A stretch of 64,000 bases of DNA from contig NZ_RZNJ01000002.1 of assembly GCF_003994485.1 (NCBI RefSeq), positions 309,255 to 373,254 on the forward strand. Reading direction: 5' to 3'. The stretch is from Arsenicitalea aurantiaca (GTDB lineage: Bacteria > Pseudomonadota > Alphaproteobacteria > Rhizobiales > Devosiaceae). Of this stretch, positions 1-9,541 are shown in pieces; the first letter of the stretch is position 1; each line of letters opens with the position of its first letter. The translations under genes and the position numbers were made by a program. Below the pieces are notes generated by a model, which was not told where the DNA came from, searched no databases, and worked only from the letters and a program-made list of their open reading frames with translations.

Positions 1-2
1 CC

Positions 3-848
3 CCATGGGGCGGCTTCGACCACAACATCCAGGCACTGCGCGTCGTCACCCGACTTGAAAATCGCTATGCCGAGCATGACGGTCTCAATTTGAGCTGGGA
101 GACGCTGGAAGGCATCCTCAAGCACAACGGGCCGCTTCTCGACGCCGCGGGGGCGCCGGTTGGGCGATATGCCGATGAGGGCCTGCCGTTCGGTCTCGAC
201 GAGATCGATGCCAGTGCCGATCTGCAGTTGTCCTCCCACGCCAGTCTCGAGGCGCAGACAGCGGCCATCGCCGACGATATAGCCTACAACGCACACGACA
301 TCGACGATGCGCTTCGTGCCGGCCTCATCACGCTTGAGGATCTCGCGGATGTGCCTCTCGTCGGTCAGCTGGTCTCTGAAGTGATGCGCCTCTGGCCCGA
401 CATCGATCCGGCCCGCCAGGCGCATGAAGTCCAGCGGCGCCTGATTACACGCTCCATCGAGGACGTGATCGCAACGACGAGCGCCAATCTGGCAGAGCTC
501 GAACCATCGTCCGCCGACGATGTCCGTGCTGCTGGCAGGACATTGGTCAGCTTCTCGCCTCAGATCGCCCGCGCGGAGAAGGACTTGAAGTCTTTTCTCT
601 TCAGTCGGGTCTATCGCCATGAGGACGTCATGGCGCCAGTACGCCAGAGCCAGGCGTTGGTCGGAGCGCTCTTCGATGCCTATGTCTCGGGCGCGCAGAT
701 GCCGGGACGATGGGGTCAGGCGATGGCGATGGCCGCGTCGGACAACGCGAGGGCGCGGATCGTCTGCGATTTCATCGCCGGCATGACAGATCCCTATGCC
801 CAGGCCGAACATGTTCGTCTGTTTGACGCTCATCCGGAATTGAGCTAA
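3..848 (+). CDS. dgt: Deoxyguanosinetriphosphate triphosphohydrolase-like protein, 5'-truncated
   Basis: The reading frame is already open at base 3 and gives the last 281 residues of a dNTP triphosphohydrolase. The first visible residues, [20 protein letters not shown], followed by [18 protein letters not shown], match the conserved segment just after the metal-binding HD motif of bacterial dGTPases. The HD histidines and aspartate themselves lie upstream of the window. The family hydrolyses dNTPs to deoxynucleoside plus triphosphate and is thought to tune the dNTP pool. The C-terminal part (LFDAHPELS) is intact and ends in TAA. argS follows after 28 bases, as is usual in Rhizobiales. The family call is firm; substrate preference cannot be read from this fragment. 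Confidence 0.9.
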   Translation, partial: PWGGFDHNIQALRVVTRLENRYAEHDGLNLSWETLEGILKHNGPLLDAAGAPVGRYADEGLPFGLDEIDASADLQLSSHASLEAQTAAIADDIAYNAHDIDDALRAGLITLEDLADVPLVGQLVSEVMRLWPDIDPARQAHEVQRRLITRSIEDVIATTSANLAELEPSSADDVRAAGRTLVSFSPQIARAEKDLKSFLFSRVYRHEDVMAPVRQSQALVGALFDAYVSGAQMPGRWGQAMAMAASDNARARIVCDFIAGMTDPYAQAEHVRLFDAHPELS

Positions 849-876
849 CCCCCGCAATCCCGCCCGCACTGGCCCG

Positions 877-2634
877 ATGGACATCCCCATGGACGTATTT
901 GCACTGTTTTCTGCCCGTGTCGCCGAGGCGCTGGCCGCGCTTTATCCGGACCTTCCCGAAGATGTCGTGGCGCGCGCCGTGGTGGAACCGCCGCGCGATG
1001 CCGGCCATGGCGACCTGTCGAGCAATGCGGCGATGGTTGCGGCCAAGCCGTTGGGCAAGAGCCCGCGCGAAGTCGCCGCGGCGCTCGCCGAACGTTTCTC
1101 CGCCGATCGCGATGTGGTTTCTGTCGAAGTGGCCGGTCCCGGCTTCCTCAATTTCCGTCTGGCCGGGTCGGTCTGGCAGGGTGTGCTGCGGGCAGTGGGC
1201 GAGCAGGGCGCGGAGTTCGGTCGGTCCGGCATTGGCGGCGGGCAGAAAGTCAACATCGAGTACGTGTCGGCCAACCCGACAGGACCCATGCATGTCGGGC
1301 ACACGCGTGGCGCCGTCTACGGCGATGCGCTTGCCGCCCTGCTGGATTACGCGGGCTTCGATGTTACGCGGGAATATTACATCAACGATGCCGGCGGGCA
1401 GGTCGAGGTGCTCGCCCGCTCTGCAATGCTACGCTACCGCGAGGCGCTCGGGGAAACCATCGAGATTCCCGCTGGCCTCTATCCCGGTGACTATCTCGTC
1501 CCGGTGGGGCAGGCGCTTGTCGAGGAGTTTGGACAGGGCCTGCTCGATATGCCCGAGGCGGAGGCGCTGCCGCTCATCAAGACACGCGTTCTTGCGGCCA
1601 TGCTCGAGCTGATCAGGGCCGATCTCGCCAAGCTCGACATCCATCATGACGTGTTCTTTTCCGAACAGCAGCTGCACGGCGAGGGGGGCGATATCGCCTC
1701 GACACTCGCTTGGCTGCGGGAAAAGGGAATGGTCTATGAGGGCCGGCTGGAGCCCCCGAAGGGCAAGACCCCCGAAGATTGGGAAGACCGCGAGCAGACC
1801 CTCTTCCGCGCCACCGACTGGGGCGATGATGTGGACCGGCCGCTGGTGAAATCGGACGGCTCATATACTTATTTTGCCGCCGACATCGCCTACCATCGCA
1901 ACAAATATCTCCGCGGCTTCACGCACATGATCGATGTGCTCGGCGCCGATCATTCAGGCTATGTGAAGCGTCTGCAGGCCGCCGGAAAGGCTGTCTCGGG
2001 TGGCGAAGCGGACATCGACGTTCGGATCTGCCAGCTCGTCCGGCTGCTGCGCAATGGCGAGCCGGTGAAGATGAGCAAACGCTCTGGCGATCTCGTCACG
2101 CTTGCCGACGTCGTCGAGGAAGTCGGTCCCGATGCCACCCGCTTCATGATGCTGTTCCGCCGGAACGACGCGACGCTGGACTTCGACTTTGCTCAGGTGC
2201 GCGAGCAGACGCGCGAAAATCCCGTGTTCTACGTTCAGTACGCGCACGCCCGGGCCTGCTCGGTTTTCCGGAACGCTGCCAAGGACTTGCCCGACCTCGT
2301 TGTCAGCCCTTCGGCGCTGGCCATGGCCGATCTCTCGCGGCTCGGGACGATTGAGGAGCTCGACCTCGTCAGGGTGCTGGCGCAATGGCCACGCATCGTC
2401 GCTTCTGCGGCTGCTGCGCATGAGCCGCACAGGGTTGCCTTCTACGTCCACGATCTTGCCGCGGCCTTCCACGGCTTCTGGGCAAAGGGCAAGGAAGATC
2501 CGTCCTTACGCTTTGTTAACGCTGAAGATCCGACACTGACCATGGCGCGACTCGCTTTGGTCGCTGCAGTAAGGCAAGTGCTGGTCAACGGGCTGGCGAT
2601 TTTGGGTGTCAATGCCCCGGAAGAACTTTCATAA
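877..2634 (+). CDS. argS: Arginyl-tRNA synthetase
   Basis: A class I aminoacyl-tRNA synthetase of 585 residues, the normal ArgS length. It charges tRNA-Arg with arginine in the cytoplasm. An N-terminal Add-1-like domain is followed by the HIGH-type motif HVGHTRG at about residue 138, directly after the ArgS-typical [12 protein letters not shown]. The KMSKR loop [12 protein letters not shown] lies near residue 397, and the C-terminal DALR anticodon-binding region follows ([17 protein letters not shown] and beyond). Two in-frame ATGs, at 877 and 892, are possible starts. Neither has a strong ribosome-binding site, so the first is kept with moderate confidence. The gene lies between dgt and the SPOR-domain gene. 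Confidence 0.97.
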   Translation: MDIPMDVFALFSARVAEALAALYPDLPEDVVARAVVEPPRDAGHGDLSSNAAMVAAKPLGKSPREVAAALAERFSADRDVVSVEVAGPGFLNFRLAGSVWQGVLRAVGEQGAEFGRSGIGGGQKVNIEYVSANPTGPMHVGHTRGAVYGDALAALLDYAGFDVTREYYINDAGGQVEVLARSAMLRYREALGETIEIPAGLYPGDYLVPVGQALVEEFGQGLLDMPEAEALPLIKTRVLAAMLELIRADLAKLDIHHDVFFSEQQLHGEGGDIASTLAWLREKGMVYEGRLEPPKGKTPEDWEDREQTLFRATDWGDDVDRPLVKSDGSYTYFAADIAYHRNKYLRGFTHMIDVLGADHSGYVKRLQAAGKAVSGGEADIDVRICQLVRLLRNGEPVKMSKRSGDLVTLADVVEEVGPDATRFMMLFRRNDATLDFDFAQVREQTRENPVFYVQYAHARACSVFRNAAKDLPDLVVSPSALAMADLSRLGTIEELDLVRVLAQWPRIVASAAAAHEPHRVAFYVHDLAAAFHGFWAKGKEDPSLRFVNAEDPTLTMARLALVAAVRQVLVNGLAILGVNAPEELS

Positions 2635-2738
2635 TTCGGGCGCATTGGTGTGATGACTCGCCGCAGGGCAGGGGCGCCGGGGATCAGCTGAACACGAATA
2701 AGAGGGCGTCGTCATCGATGGCGGCGAGACCGTAGCAG

Positions 2739-5726
2739 ATGGCAGGGCAGCCGGACAATTCTGACGACTTGATCGCCGAGCTGGCGAAGCTGATGGCGCA
2801 GGGCGCGAACGGCGACGCATCCGGCGATAAGCCGCAGGCGGAGGGCCAGCCGCGCCCCGATCAGCCCGCTCCCGGTTTCCGCGTGCCCGGCGATCTCGGC
2901 GCCGCCGCCCAGTCGCGTCCGGCAGCGCCTCAGCCTGCTGCGCCTGCACCGGCGCCGCAATCTCCTCAGCGGCCGGCTGCTGCACCTGCTCCTCAGCAAC
3001 AGGCGCCGTTCCAGGCCGCAGCCCGCACGCCGCAGCCTGCGCCAGCACCGAAATCTCCTGAGCCGAGACAGGACCAGCCCCAGGCTCCGCGAACCGAACA
3101 GCCGCAACAGCAACAGCCCCAGCAGCAGGCGCCCCAGCAGCCTGCGCAACAGGCTCCGCAGCAGGCACCTCGGCAGCCGCAGCCGCAGCCACCTGCCGCC
3201 GCGCGGACTGCCGGGCCAACCGTGCCATCGGGGCCGACAGACACGCCGCGCCCCGCCATCCCTTCCGATGCGGCTCGCTCCGAGCGCCCGGCCGCACCGC
3301 AGGCTCCGGCGCAGGCGCAGCCTCAAGCCCGACCGCCTGCTCCCGCTTCGCAGTCGGAGCCGATCAGGCCTTCAGTCCCTCCGATGGCCGCACAGGCGCA
3401 GCCCCAGACACCGCCGCAAGCAGCACAGCCCGTTTCCCCTCCGCGCCCCCAAATTCGGATCCCGGGTGCGGACATGCCTGCAGCACGTCCCGATGCGCCA
3501 AGCGCGCCACGTGTCGAGCCATCGACGCAAGCGGTGCCGCGCTCCGGTCCCCCGACCATTCGCATCCCTGGCATGGATCAGCCCGTGCCAACCCCTCAGG
3601 CCCGCACGGAGCCGCAGTTCGGCGCTCCGCAATCCAGCGCTGCGCCCCGCATGCCGAGCCCCGCTGCCCCGCAGCCGGCCCTCCGACAAACACCGAGCGC
3701 ACCTGCAGTGGCGCCGGTAAAGGCCGAGCCACGCGTCCAGCCTGGTCCCGCCGCCGAGCGCAAGGAACCCGGCTTCGGCACGCCGGTCGCTCCTGTCGCA
3801 CCTCGCCCAACCGCAACGTCCGTTGGCTCTCCGACGCGCGGAGAGGATGGCTTCGACTTCGATTTTGGTTTTAGTGCCAAGGACTTTTCCGGCGACGCGG
3901 ACTCAGATGCTCAGCAGAAACCGCCCCGCAGCGAAGAGGGGAATGCTTCGCCTGCCGAGACGCGGCCCGATCCGGTCGCAGCCGAAGCCCAGGCCGAGCC
4001 CGCTGCTCAAATGGCCGCCAAGCCTTCGATGCCGCCGTCGCCCGCCCCTGAGGCGGATGCCGATCCGTTTGACCCGATCGCGGCGTTGATTTCGTCCGAG
4101 CTCGACGCGCAGGAGACCAAACCGCGCGCCGCTGCACCCACTTCTCCACCTGCGGCACCGACCCCTCGGCCACCCCTTTTCATCCCGGGTGGTGACGGTC
4201 GCCCAACTGTGGTCGAGCCGGCGGTGATGCCGCAGCCGACGCATGTCCATCAGGTCAACCGGCAGGAGCGACAGCGCCCGCGGCCGGAAAACGACAGCTT
4301 CGCAATTCCGCCAGTCTTTGGTCTGGGCGGAAAGAGCGAGCCCGCTTTACCGCGTGGCGAGCCGAACCTCGACGTCGACCCGATGGACGAGATCGAAAGT
4401 CTCATCGGTGAAGCGGTGCGGGTCGAACTGTCCGAACCCCCTACGTCGCCCCAGCGTCCACAGCAGCCGCAGGCAGCCAGCCCGGTCGTGCCCCCTCTCA
4501 ATGCGCAGTTCGCGCCGCGGCGATCGGCCATTCCTGAGCCGGGAGCCGGATCCCAATCTGCGGCCGAGGCTGCGATTCTCGCCGCAGCCGCGGCGACGGG
4601 TGCACAGGTCGGGCGGCTCGAGGATGCGCCTGCGGTAGCGCCCGATGAGCGCCCGCGCCGCCGGTCGCGCGTCAAGCCAATGCGCCCGCGTGGCATACCG
4701 CGGCAGTTCATCGGCATGGCTGCCGCCATCGTCTTGTTGCTCGCTGCAGGATTCGGCCTCTATTGGGTAATCGGCATGGTACGCGACGACGGGGAGGCCC
4801 CCGTGCTGACCGCGGAAGCCGGTCCCGCGCGTGAGCCGGCGCCAGTGGCGGAAAATTCCGGGGACGCACCGCGCTCCGTCGTCTTCGACGAACTCGACGG
4901 CGTATCGGCGGGTGCCGATGGCGAGCAACTCGTCCCTCGGGACCAGACCGAGACGGCCACGATCGATACGCCCCGCGTCGCGGCGGCCGACCCCAACGAA
5001 ACCGGACTGGCCAACCGTCGCGTCCGGACGGTCACCGTTCGGCCGGACGGCACCATTGTCAGCGGAGACGATGCGGTCGCAGGCGCTCAGGAACTTCCCG
5101 TCGCCCGCCCCAACGTGCCGACCATCCCGGGGGCGGAGAACCAGACTCCCGATCTGCTGTCGCCCCTGTCGGCCTCCGGCAATACCACGCCCGGTAGCGA
5201 CCCGATTGCTGATGCGATTGCCACTGCCGACGTGCCTACCGACACTGCGCCGATCACGGCTGATGGAAATCTCGTTCCCCCCGCTGCAACCAGCGATCAG
5301 GCGCTGTTGAGCGGAGCCGAAACGCCCACCGCGCCAGGTGCCAACGTGCTCGCCCCGATCCCCATGCCGCGGCCGGTAAACCGGGAGGCGCTTGCTGCCG
5401 CCAATCAGCCGACCTCGCCCGTCAACGCGCTTTCCGCTCAGCCGAGCCAGCCAGCGGCGCCAGCTGCGGCACCCAGCAACGCGCCTGCCTATGTTCAGCT
5501 CTCCTCGCAGCGTTCGGAAGGTGAGGCACGGCAGTCCCTCAGCGACGTGCAGGCGCGTTGGGGTGGGCTCTTCGGAGGCCGCCCGCTCGAGATCCAGCGA
5601 GCGAACCTTGGGGATCGCGGTGTCTACTACCGCGTCCGGTTGCCGGCCAACTCGATCGACGAAGCGACGCGGGTCTGCAATTCGGTCAAGGCGAATGGTG
5701 GCGATTGCTTTGCGGTGCCCGGCTGA
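2739..5726 (+). CDS. SPOR-domain membrane protein with a giant low-complexity cytoplasmic region
   Basis: A 995-residue protein of three parts. Residues 1 to about 650 are very rich in Pro, Ala and Gln, with short acidic islands (for example DPMDEIESLIGEAVRVEL). A single transmembrane helix follows at about 658-681 (FIGMAAAIVLLLAAGFGLYW), preceded by Arg/Lys-rich residues, so the N-terminal part should be cytoplasmic. After a periplasmic linker, a SPOR domain covers about 917-995 (YVQLSSQRSEGEARQSL to GGDCFAVPG). SPOR domains bind denuded glycan strands of septal peptidoglycan, so a role at the division site or in envelope maintenance is likely. A SPOR gene after argS is common in Rhizobiales, often with nagZ next; here scpA follows instead. 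The start is the ATG after the in-frame stop near 2733. The role of the P/Q-rich region is unknown. Confidence 0.85.
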   Translation: MAGQPDNSDDLIAELAKLMAQGANGDASGDKPQAEGQPRPDQPAPGFRVPGDLGAAAQSRPAAPQPAAPAPAPQSPQRPAAAPAPQQQAPFQAAARTPQPAPAPKSPEPRQDQPQAPRTEQPQQQQPQQQAPQQPAQQAPQQAPRQPQPQPPAAARTAGPTVPSGPTDTPRPAIPSDAARSERPAAPQAPAQAQPQARPPAPASQSEPIRPSVPPMAAQAQPQTPPQAAQPVSPPRPQIRIPGADMPAARPDAPSAPRVEPSTQAVPRSGPPTIRIPGMDQPVPTPQARTEPQFGAPQSSAAPRMPSPAAPQPALRQTPSAPAVAPVKAEPRVQPGPAAERKEPGFGTPVAPVAPRPTATSVGSPTRGEDGFDFDFGFSAKDFSGDADSDAQQKPPRSEEGNASPAETRPDPVAAEAQAEPAAQMAAKPSMPPSPAPEADADPFDPIAALISSELDAQETKPRAAAPTSPPAAPTPRPPLFIPGGDGRPTVVEPAVMPQPTHVHQVNRQERQRPRPENDSFAIPPVFGLGGKSEPALPRGEPNLDVDPMDEIESLIGEAVRVELSEPPTSPQRPQQPQAASPVVPPLNAQFAPRRSAIPEPGAGSQSAAEAAILAAAAATGAQVGRLEDAPAVAPDERPRRRSRVKPMRPRGIPRQFIGMAAAIVLLLAAGFGLYWVIGMVRDDGEAPVLTAEAGPAREPAPVAENSGDAPRSVVFDELDGVSAGADGEQLVPRDQTETATIDTPRVAAADPNETGLANRRVRTVTVRPDGTIVSGDDAVAGAQELPVARPNVPTIPGAENQTPDLLSPLSASGNTTPGSDPIADAIATADVPTDTAPITADGNLVPPAATSDQALLSGAETPTAPGANVLAPIPMPRPVNREALAAANQPTSPVNALSAQPSQPAAPAAAPSNAPAYVQLSSQRSEGEARQSLSDVQARWGGLFGGRPLEIQRANLGDRGVYYRVRLPANSIDEATRVCNSVKANGGDCFAVPG

Positions 5727-5791
5727 CGGGTTGATTTCGGACCGGGCGAAGGCGACATTGCCGCCCGTTCGGTACGGAGCCGCAGGACCCC

Positions 5792-6607
5792 ATGGCCAAG
5801 GCGCCACACAATTGGTTTGACAGCGGCACGTCGTCTGCCTCGCCGGTGGACGAAGTGCTTTATGTCGATGTGGCTGGCTATGGTGGCCCGCTCGACCTGC
5901 TTCTCGATCTCGCACGCCGTCAAAAGGTCGATCTGACCCGGATTTCCGTTCTGGCATTGGCCGAGCAGTATCTCGCTTTCATCGAGACGGTCCGAGAAAA
6001 GCGGATCGAAATCGCCGCCGACTATCTCGTCATGGCGGCGTGGCTTGCCTATCTGAAGAGCCGCTTGATGGTGCCACAGGCGCCTGGCGATGAAGAGCCT
6101 TCCGGCGAGATGATGGCGGCGCTCCTCCAGTTTCGGCTGAAGCGACTTGAAGCGATGCGCCAGGCAGCCAGCCAGTTGATGAACCGGCCACGGCTCGGCT
6201 TCCAGGTTTACGCACGGGGGCTGCCGGAGCCGATCACCGTCAACAGGCGGAATCTCTGGGAAGCAAGCCTCTACGATCTGCTCAAGGCTTATGCCATCCA
6301 GCGTGAGCGGGGCGTGCCGACCGACTATGAACTGGCGCGCCGCACGGTCTGGTCGTTGAAGGAGGCGCGCGACATATTGCAGCGCCTATTGGGGGAGAGC
6401 TCCGAATGGGTGGCCCTCGACGCCTATCTTGCCCAATATCTGGGCTCGCCCGAGCAACGGGTAACGGCCATGGCTTCCAGCTTCGCTTCCAGCCTCGAAC
6501 TCGTGCGCCAGGGTGAGCTCGAACTCCGCCAGACGCTGGCATTCGGGCCTCTGCTGCTGAGGCGCAAGCAGGCTGGCCCCACTGAAGGTTCCGATGACAG
6601 ACACTGA
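5792..6607 (+). CDS. scpA: Segregation and condensation protein A (kleisin)
   Basis: A 271-residue kleisin that bridges SMC heads together with ScpB in the bacterial condensin, which compacts and segregates the chromosome. The ScpA signature GPLDLLLDLARRQKVDLTRI lies near residue 33, and the helical SMC-neck contact region follows (ALAEQYLAFIETVREKRIEIAADYLVMAAWLAYLKSR in two parts). The C-terminal winged-helix part ends in the last 60 residues. The ATG at 5792 lies 65 bases after the SPOR gene. The stop overlaps the scpB start by 14 bases, which implies translational coupling. Length is normal for the family. Confidence 0.95.
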   Translation: MAKAPHNWFDSGTSSASPVDEVLYVDVAGYGGPLDLLLDLARRQKVDLTRISVLALAEQYLAFIETVREKRIEIAADYLVMAAWLAYLKSRLMVPQAPGDEEPSGEMMAALLQFRLKRLEAMRQAASQLMNRPRLGFQVYARGLPEPITVNRRNLWEASLYDLLKAYAIQRERGVPTDYELARRTVWSLKEARDILQRLLGESSEWVALDAYLAQYLGSPEQRVTAMASSFASSLELVRQGELELRQTLAFGPLLLRRKQAGPTEGSDDRH

Positions 6608-7307
6608 TCCGCATCCGGAAGACGAGGACGAGCGGCGAGAAGCTGCGGCCCGTGATTTGCGCGTGGCAGAAGCGCTGTTGTTCGCGTCGACCGAACCTCT
6701 GGCACCCAGCGACATCGCCCCCTATCTGCAAAAAGGTGCCGACGTGGAGGCGATCCTCGAGGCTCTTGCGTTGAGCTATGCGCCTCGGGGCGTCAATCTC
6801 GTGAGGCGTGGTGCCCGTTGGGCGTTTCGGACGGCGGAGGATCTGGGCTTCCTGCTGCGTCGCGAGGAAACCGAGAGCCGGGCGCTGTCGCGAGCGGCCC
6901 TTGAGACCCTCTCGATCATCGCCTACCACCAGCCGGCCACGCGCGCTGAGGTGGAGGAGGTGAGGGGGGTAGCCTCCGGCAAGGGGACTTTTGATCTCCT
7001 GATGGAGGCCGGCTGGATCCGCATGCGCGGGCGTCGCCGGACCCCAGGACGCCCGGTGACCTATGGAACGACTGAGGCGTTCCTCGACCATTTCGGGCTC
7101 GAGAGCCTCAGCGACCTGCCGGGGCTCGAGGAACTGAAGGGTGCGGGGCTCTTGTCGTCACGACTGCCGCCCAATCTGCAGATGCCTCTGCCGTTCGATG
7201 GCGCGTTGCGTGAGGACGAAGATCCCCTCGACCCTGACGACACCGATGACGAGCAGGATAGTGATGACGAAGAGGGGAGCGAGATGCCGGCTCCTGCAAT
7301 CCGATGA
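6594..7307 (+). CDS. scpB: Segregation and condensation protein B
   Basis: A 237-residue partner of ScpA in the SMC-ScpAB complex. It has two winged-helix domains. The first begins at RVAEALLFASTEPLAPSDI; the second contains the family hallmark ALETLSIIAYHQPATRAEVE and ends with the LGxPxxYGTT-like segment GRPVTYGTTEAFLDHFGL. After the fold there is a strongly acidic tail (DEDPLDPDDTDDEQDSDDEE). It overlaps scpA by 14 bases and the following ABC ATPase gene by 4 bases, so the three are probably one transcript. Confidence 0.95.
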   Translation: MTDTDPHPEDEDERREAAARDLRVAEALLFASTEPLAPSDIAPYLQKGADVEAILEALALSYAPRGVNLVRRGARWAFRTAEDLGFLLRREETESRALSRAALETLSIIAYHQPATRAEVEEVRGVASGKGTFDLLMEAGWIRMRGRRRTPGRPVTYGTTEAFLDHFGLESLSDLPGLEELKGAGLLSSRLPPNLQMPLPFDGALREDEDPLDPDDTDDEQDSDDEEGSEMPAPAIR

Positions 7308-8407
7308 GCCAGCCGGTAGGATCGGCAAACGATTGGGGGGCGCGTGGCACGGCGGGTGTCAGCTTCGCCGCTGCGCTCTCGTTCGACCAGGTGGATGTAT
7401 CCCTTGGCGGGCAGAAGGTGCTCGACAAGTTCAGCCTCGCCCTGCGGCCTGGGGAAATCGTCTGCCTTCTGGGCGAATCGGGTTCTGGAAAGTCGACGAC
7501 CCTCCGGGTTGCCGCCGGCATACAGCGTGTCGATGGCGGGGAGGTTCGGATCAACGACGAGGTGGTCTCGGGCCGCGGATTTCATATGCCGCCCGACCGG
7601 CGCGGAATCGGGTTGATGTTTCAGGACTTTGCCCTGTTCCCCCATCTGACCCTGCTTGAGAACGTCACGTTCGGGCTCAAGCCCCTGGGGCGCCAGGCTG
7701 CGCTGGCGCAGGCCCGCTCGGCGCTGCGCCGCGTGGGTCTTGCCCAGCGCGAGGCCGATTATCCGCACATGCTCTCAGGCGGCCAGCAGCAGCGCCTTGC
7801 TCTTGCTCGGGCAATTGCCCCGAGGCCGGGCGTGCTGATGCTCGACGAGCCTTTCTCGAGCCTCGATGCTCGCATGCGCGAGACGGTGCGCGGCGAGACG
7901 CTGGCGATCCTCCGGGAGACCCACGCCACGACCATCATCGTCACGCACGATCCCGAGGAGGCAATGCTTCTGGGGGACCGGATCGCCCTGCTGCGCAAGG
8001 GCAGGATCGTGCAGATCGACACCGCGTCCGCGATCTACAATGCGCCTGCCGATCTGAGTGCTGCCCGGTTCTTTTCGCCGCTCAGCGAGATCGAGGCGAC
8101 GGTGGCCGGTGGCCGGGCGCTGACACCCCTGGGGTCGGTGCCGACGCCTGACCATCCCGATGGCACACGGCTCATTGTCGCCATCCGTCCGTTCGGGGTG
8201 CTCGAGATGGGTTCTGAGGGGCAGGGCGTGCCGGGCCGGATCGTGGACAAACGGGATGCCATCGGCATCGATCTCTGCGAAGTGAAGGTCGAAGGGCTGG
8301 ACCGGCCGGTCAGTATCCGGCAGCGTTCCGATCCGCGCTTCATACCGGGGCGTGATGTCTACCTGTCTCTCAATTCCGAACACGTGCTTGTGTTCGTCAA
8401 GGATTGA
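7304..8407 (+). CDS. Orphan ABC transporter ATP-binding protein, iron/spermidine/sulfate (FbpC/PotA-like) type
   Basis: A 367-residue ATPase with a complete nucleotide-binding domain: Walker A GESGSGKST at about residue 57, Q-loop (LMFQDFALFPHLT), signature LSGGQQQRLALARA, Walker B VLMLDEPFSSLDARM and the switch histidine in IIVTHDPEEAM. A C-terminal TOBE-like region of about 110 residues (VAIRPFGVLEM and beyond) is typical of importers for ferric iron, polyamines, sulfate or molybdate. No permease or binding-protein gene lies nearby, so the substrate cannot be named. The ATG overlaps the scpB stop by 4 bases. In the rhizobial order I know, scpB is followed directly by tatA, so this gene looks inserted. 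Confidence 0.85.
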   Translation: MSQPVGSANDWGARGTAGVSFAAALSFDQVDVSLGGQKVLDKFSLALRPGEIVCLLGESGSGKSTTLRVAAGIQRVDGGEVRINDEVVSGRGFHMPPDRRGIGLMFQDFALFPHLTLLENVTFGLKPLGRQAALAQARSALRRVGLAQREADYPHMLSGGQQQRLALARAIAPRPGVLMLDEPFSSLDARMRETVRGETLAILRETHATTIIVTHDPEEAMLLGDRIALLRKGRIVQIDTASAIYNAPADLSAARFFSPLSEIEATVAGGRALTPLGSVPTPDHPDGTRLIVAIRPFGVLEMGSEGQGVPGRIVDKRDAIGIDLCEVKVEGLDRPVSIRQRSDPRFIPGRDVYLSLNSEHVLVFVKD

Positions 8408-8456
8408 ACCTATTTCTGGCGTCAGTGGCCAGAGCGTAATCTGAAGGAGAAGCATC

Positions 8457-8666
8457 ATGCACGCACCGGGTATTTGGGGCATCATCGTAGTCGCCGTGGT
8501 CGTGCTGCTCCTGTTCGGACGTGGCAAGATTTCGGGCATGATGGGCGAGGTCGCCTCGGGCATCAAGGCGTTCCAGAAGGGTATGCGCGAGGAAGACAAG
8601 CCCGCCCCGCGCCTCGATGCGACTGCACAGGTCGATGCGCGCGAGCCCGAAAAGAAGGACGTTTGA
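8457..8666 (+). CDS. tatA: Twin-arginine translocase subunit TatA
   Basis: A 69-residue TatA. A short periplasmic N-terminus is followed by one transmembrane helix (IWGIIVVAVVVLLLFG, residues about 5-20), the hinge FGRGKI, an amphipathic helix (MMGEVASGIKAFQKGM) and a charged tail with KKDV at the end. TatA oligomers form the size-adapting conduit for folded, cofactor-bearing proteins. A strong ribosome-binding site (GAAGGAG) lies ahead of the ATG. tatB and tatC follow. The Tat system here could serve, among others, respiratory metalloproteins. Confidence 0.95.
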   Translation: MHAPGIWGIIVVAVVVLLLFGRGKISGMMGEVASGIKAFQKGMREEDKPAPRLDATAQVDAREPEKKDV

Positions 8667-8773
8667 GGCGCCTCGCGCGCAAACGGACCATTCATGACAT
8701 GACCGGCTCGGCCTCCGCCTTCGGGGTCCGAACCGCGCGTCCGGGCTGGGGCCCGGCTCAGGGAAGCTAGAAC

Positions 8774-9541
8774 ATGCTCGGTATCGGCTGGACGGAGATG
8801 CTCGTCCTGGGCGTCGTGGCGCTGATTGTCATCGGCCCCAAGGACCTGCCGATGGTCATGCAGAAGGTCGGCCGATTCATGGGTTCGATCCGTCGCATGG
8901 GCAACGAGTTCCAGCGAGAGATAAACCGGACGACCGGGCTCGATGAGGTGCGCAATCTGCGCAATTCGATCACCCAGCCGCTCAAGCAGACCAGCGACGA
9001 GATTCGGCGCGAATTCAATGCGATGACACCCGATGGTCCGAAGCCGTCGGGGAAGCTGAAGCCGGCCGATCCTGAAGCAGAGAGCGTGGTCGACGAAATC
9101 CGTGCCGCCGCCGGTATGAAGCCCCGCAGCACCGATGCCGGTACGGCATCTTCAGCGGCTGCGGTGGAGCCCAGTGCCGATCCCGCTGCGCCGAAGGCCA
9201 CTGCGCCTAAGACCACCAAGGCGGTGAAGGCGGCAAAGGCTCCTGCGACAGCGAAGCCGGCGTCGCCCGGCAAGGCTGCCCCCGCACGCAAGACACCCGT
9301 TCGCGCCACAGCGACCAAGAGCGCACCCGAGAATTCAGAGAGCGCTGAAAAGCCAAAGCGCGCGCGTCGGGCTCCGGCAAAGGCGAAAGCTGCGCCCACT
9401 GCGCCTGTAACGTCAGCAGATCTCGCCCCGATCGCGCCGGCCGAGCCGAAGCCGGCGGCCGACAATTCTGCGTCGGGCACCGAACCGGTGGCAACGCCCG
9501 AGCCAATCAGGCCCGCGTCCACTGACGGGGAGCTGCGCTGA
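8774..9541 (+). CDS. tatB: Twin-arginine translocase subunit TatB, with a long basic Ala/Lys/Pro tail
   Basis: A 255-residue TatB. The N-terminal part is classical: MLGIGWTEMLVLGVVALIVI is the membrane helix, GPKDLPMVMQKVGRFMGSIR is the hinge and the start of the amphipathic helix. TatB binds signal peptides with TatC. From about residue 120 onward the protein is a low-complexity tail of about 130 residues dominated by Ala, Lys and Pro (for example KAVKAAKAPATAKPASPGKA), reminiscent of histone H1-like tails. E. coli TatB has a much shorter tail; rhizobial TatBs are generally long. The stop and the tatC start overlap as TGATG, so translation is coupled. Confidence 0.93.
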   Translation: MLGIGWTEMLVLGVVALIVIGPKDLPMVMQKVGRFMGSIRRMGNEFQREINRTTGLDEVRNLRNSITQPLKQTSDEIRREFNAMTPDGPKPSGKLKPADPEAESVVDEIRAAAGMKPRSTDAGTASSAAAVEPSADPAAPKATAPKTTKAVKAAKAPATAKPASPGKAAPARKTPVRATATKSAPENSESAEKPKRARRAPAKAKAAPTAPVTSADLAPIAPAEPKPAADNSASGTEPVATPEPIRPASTDGELR

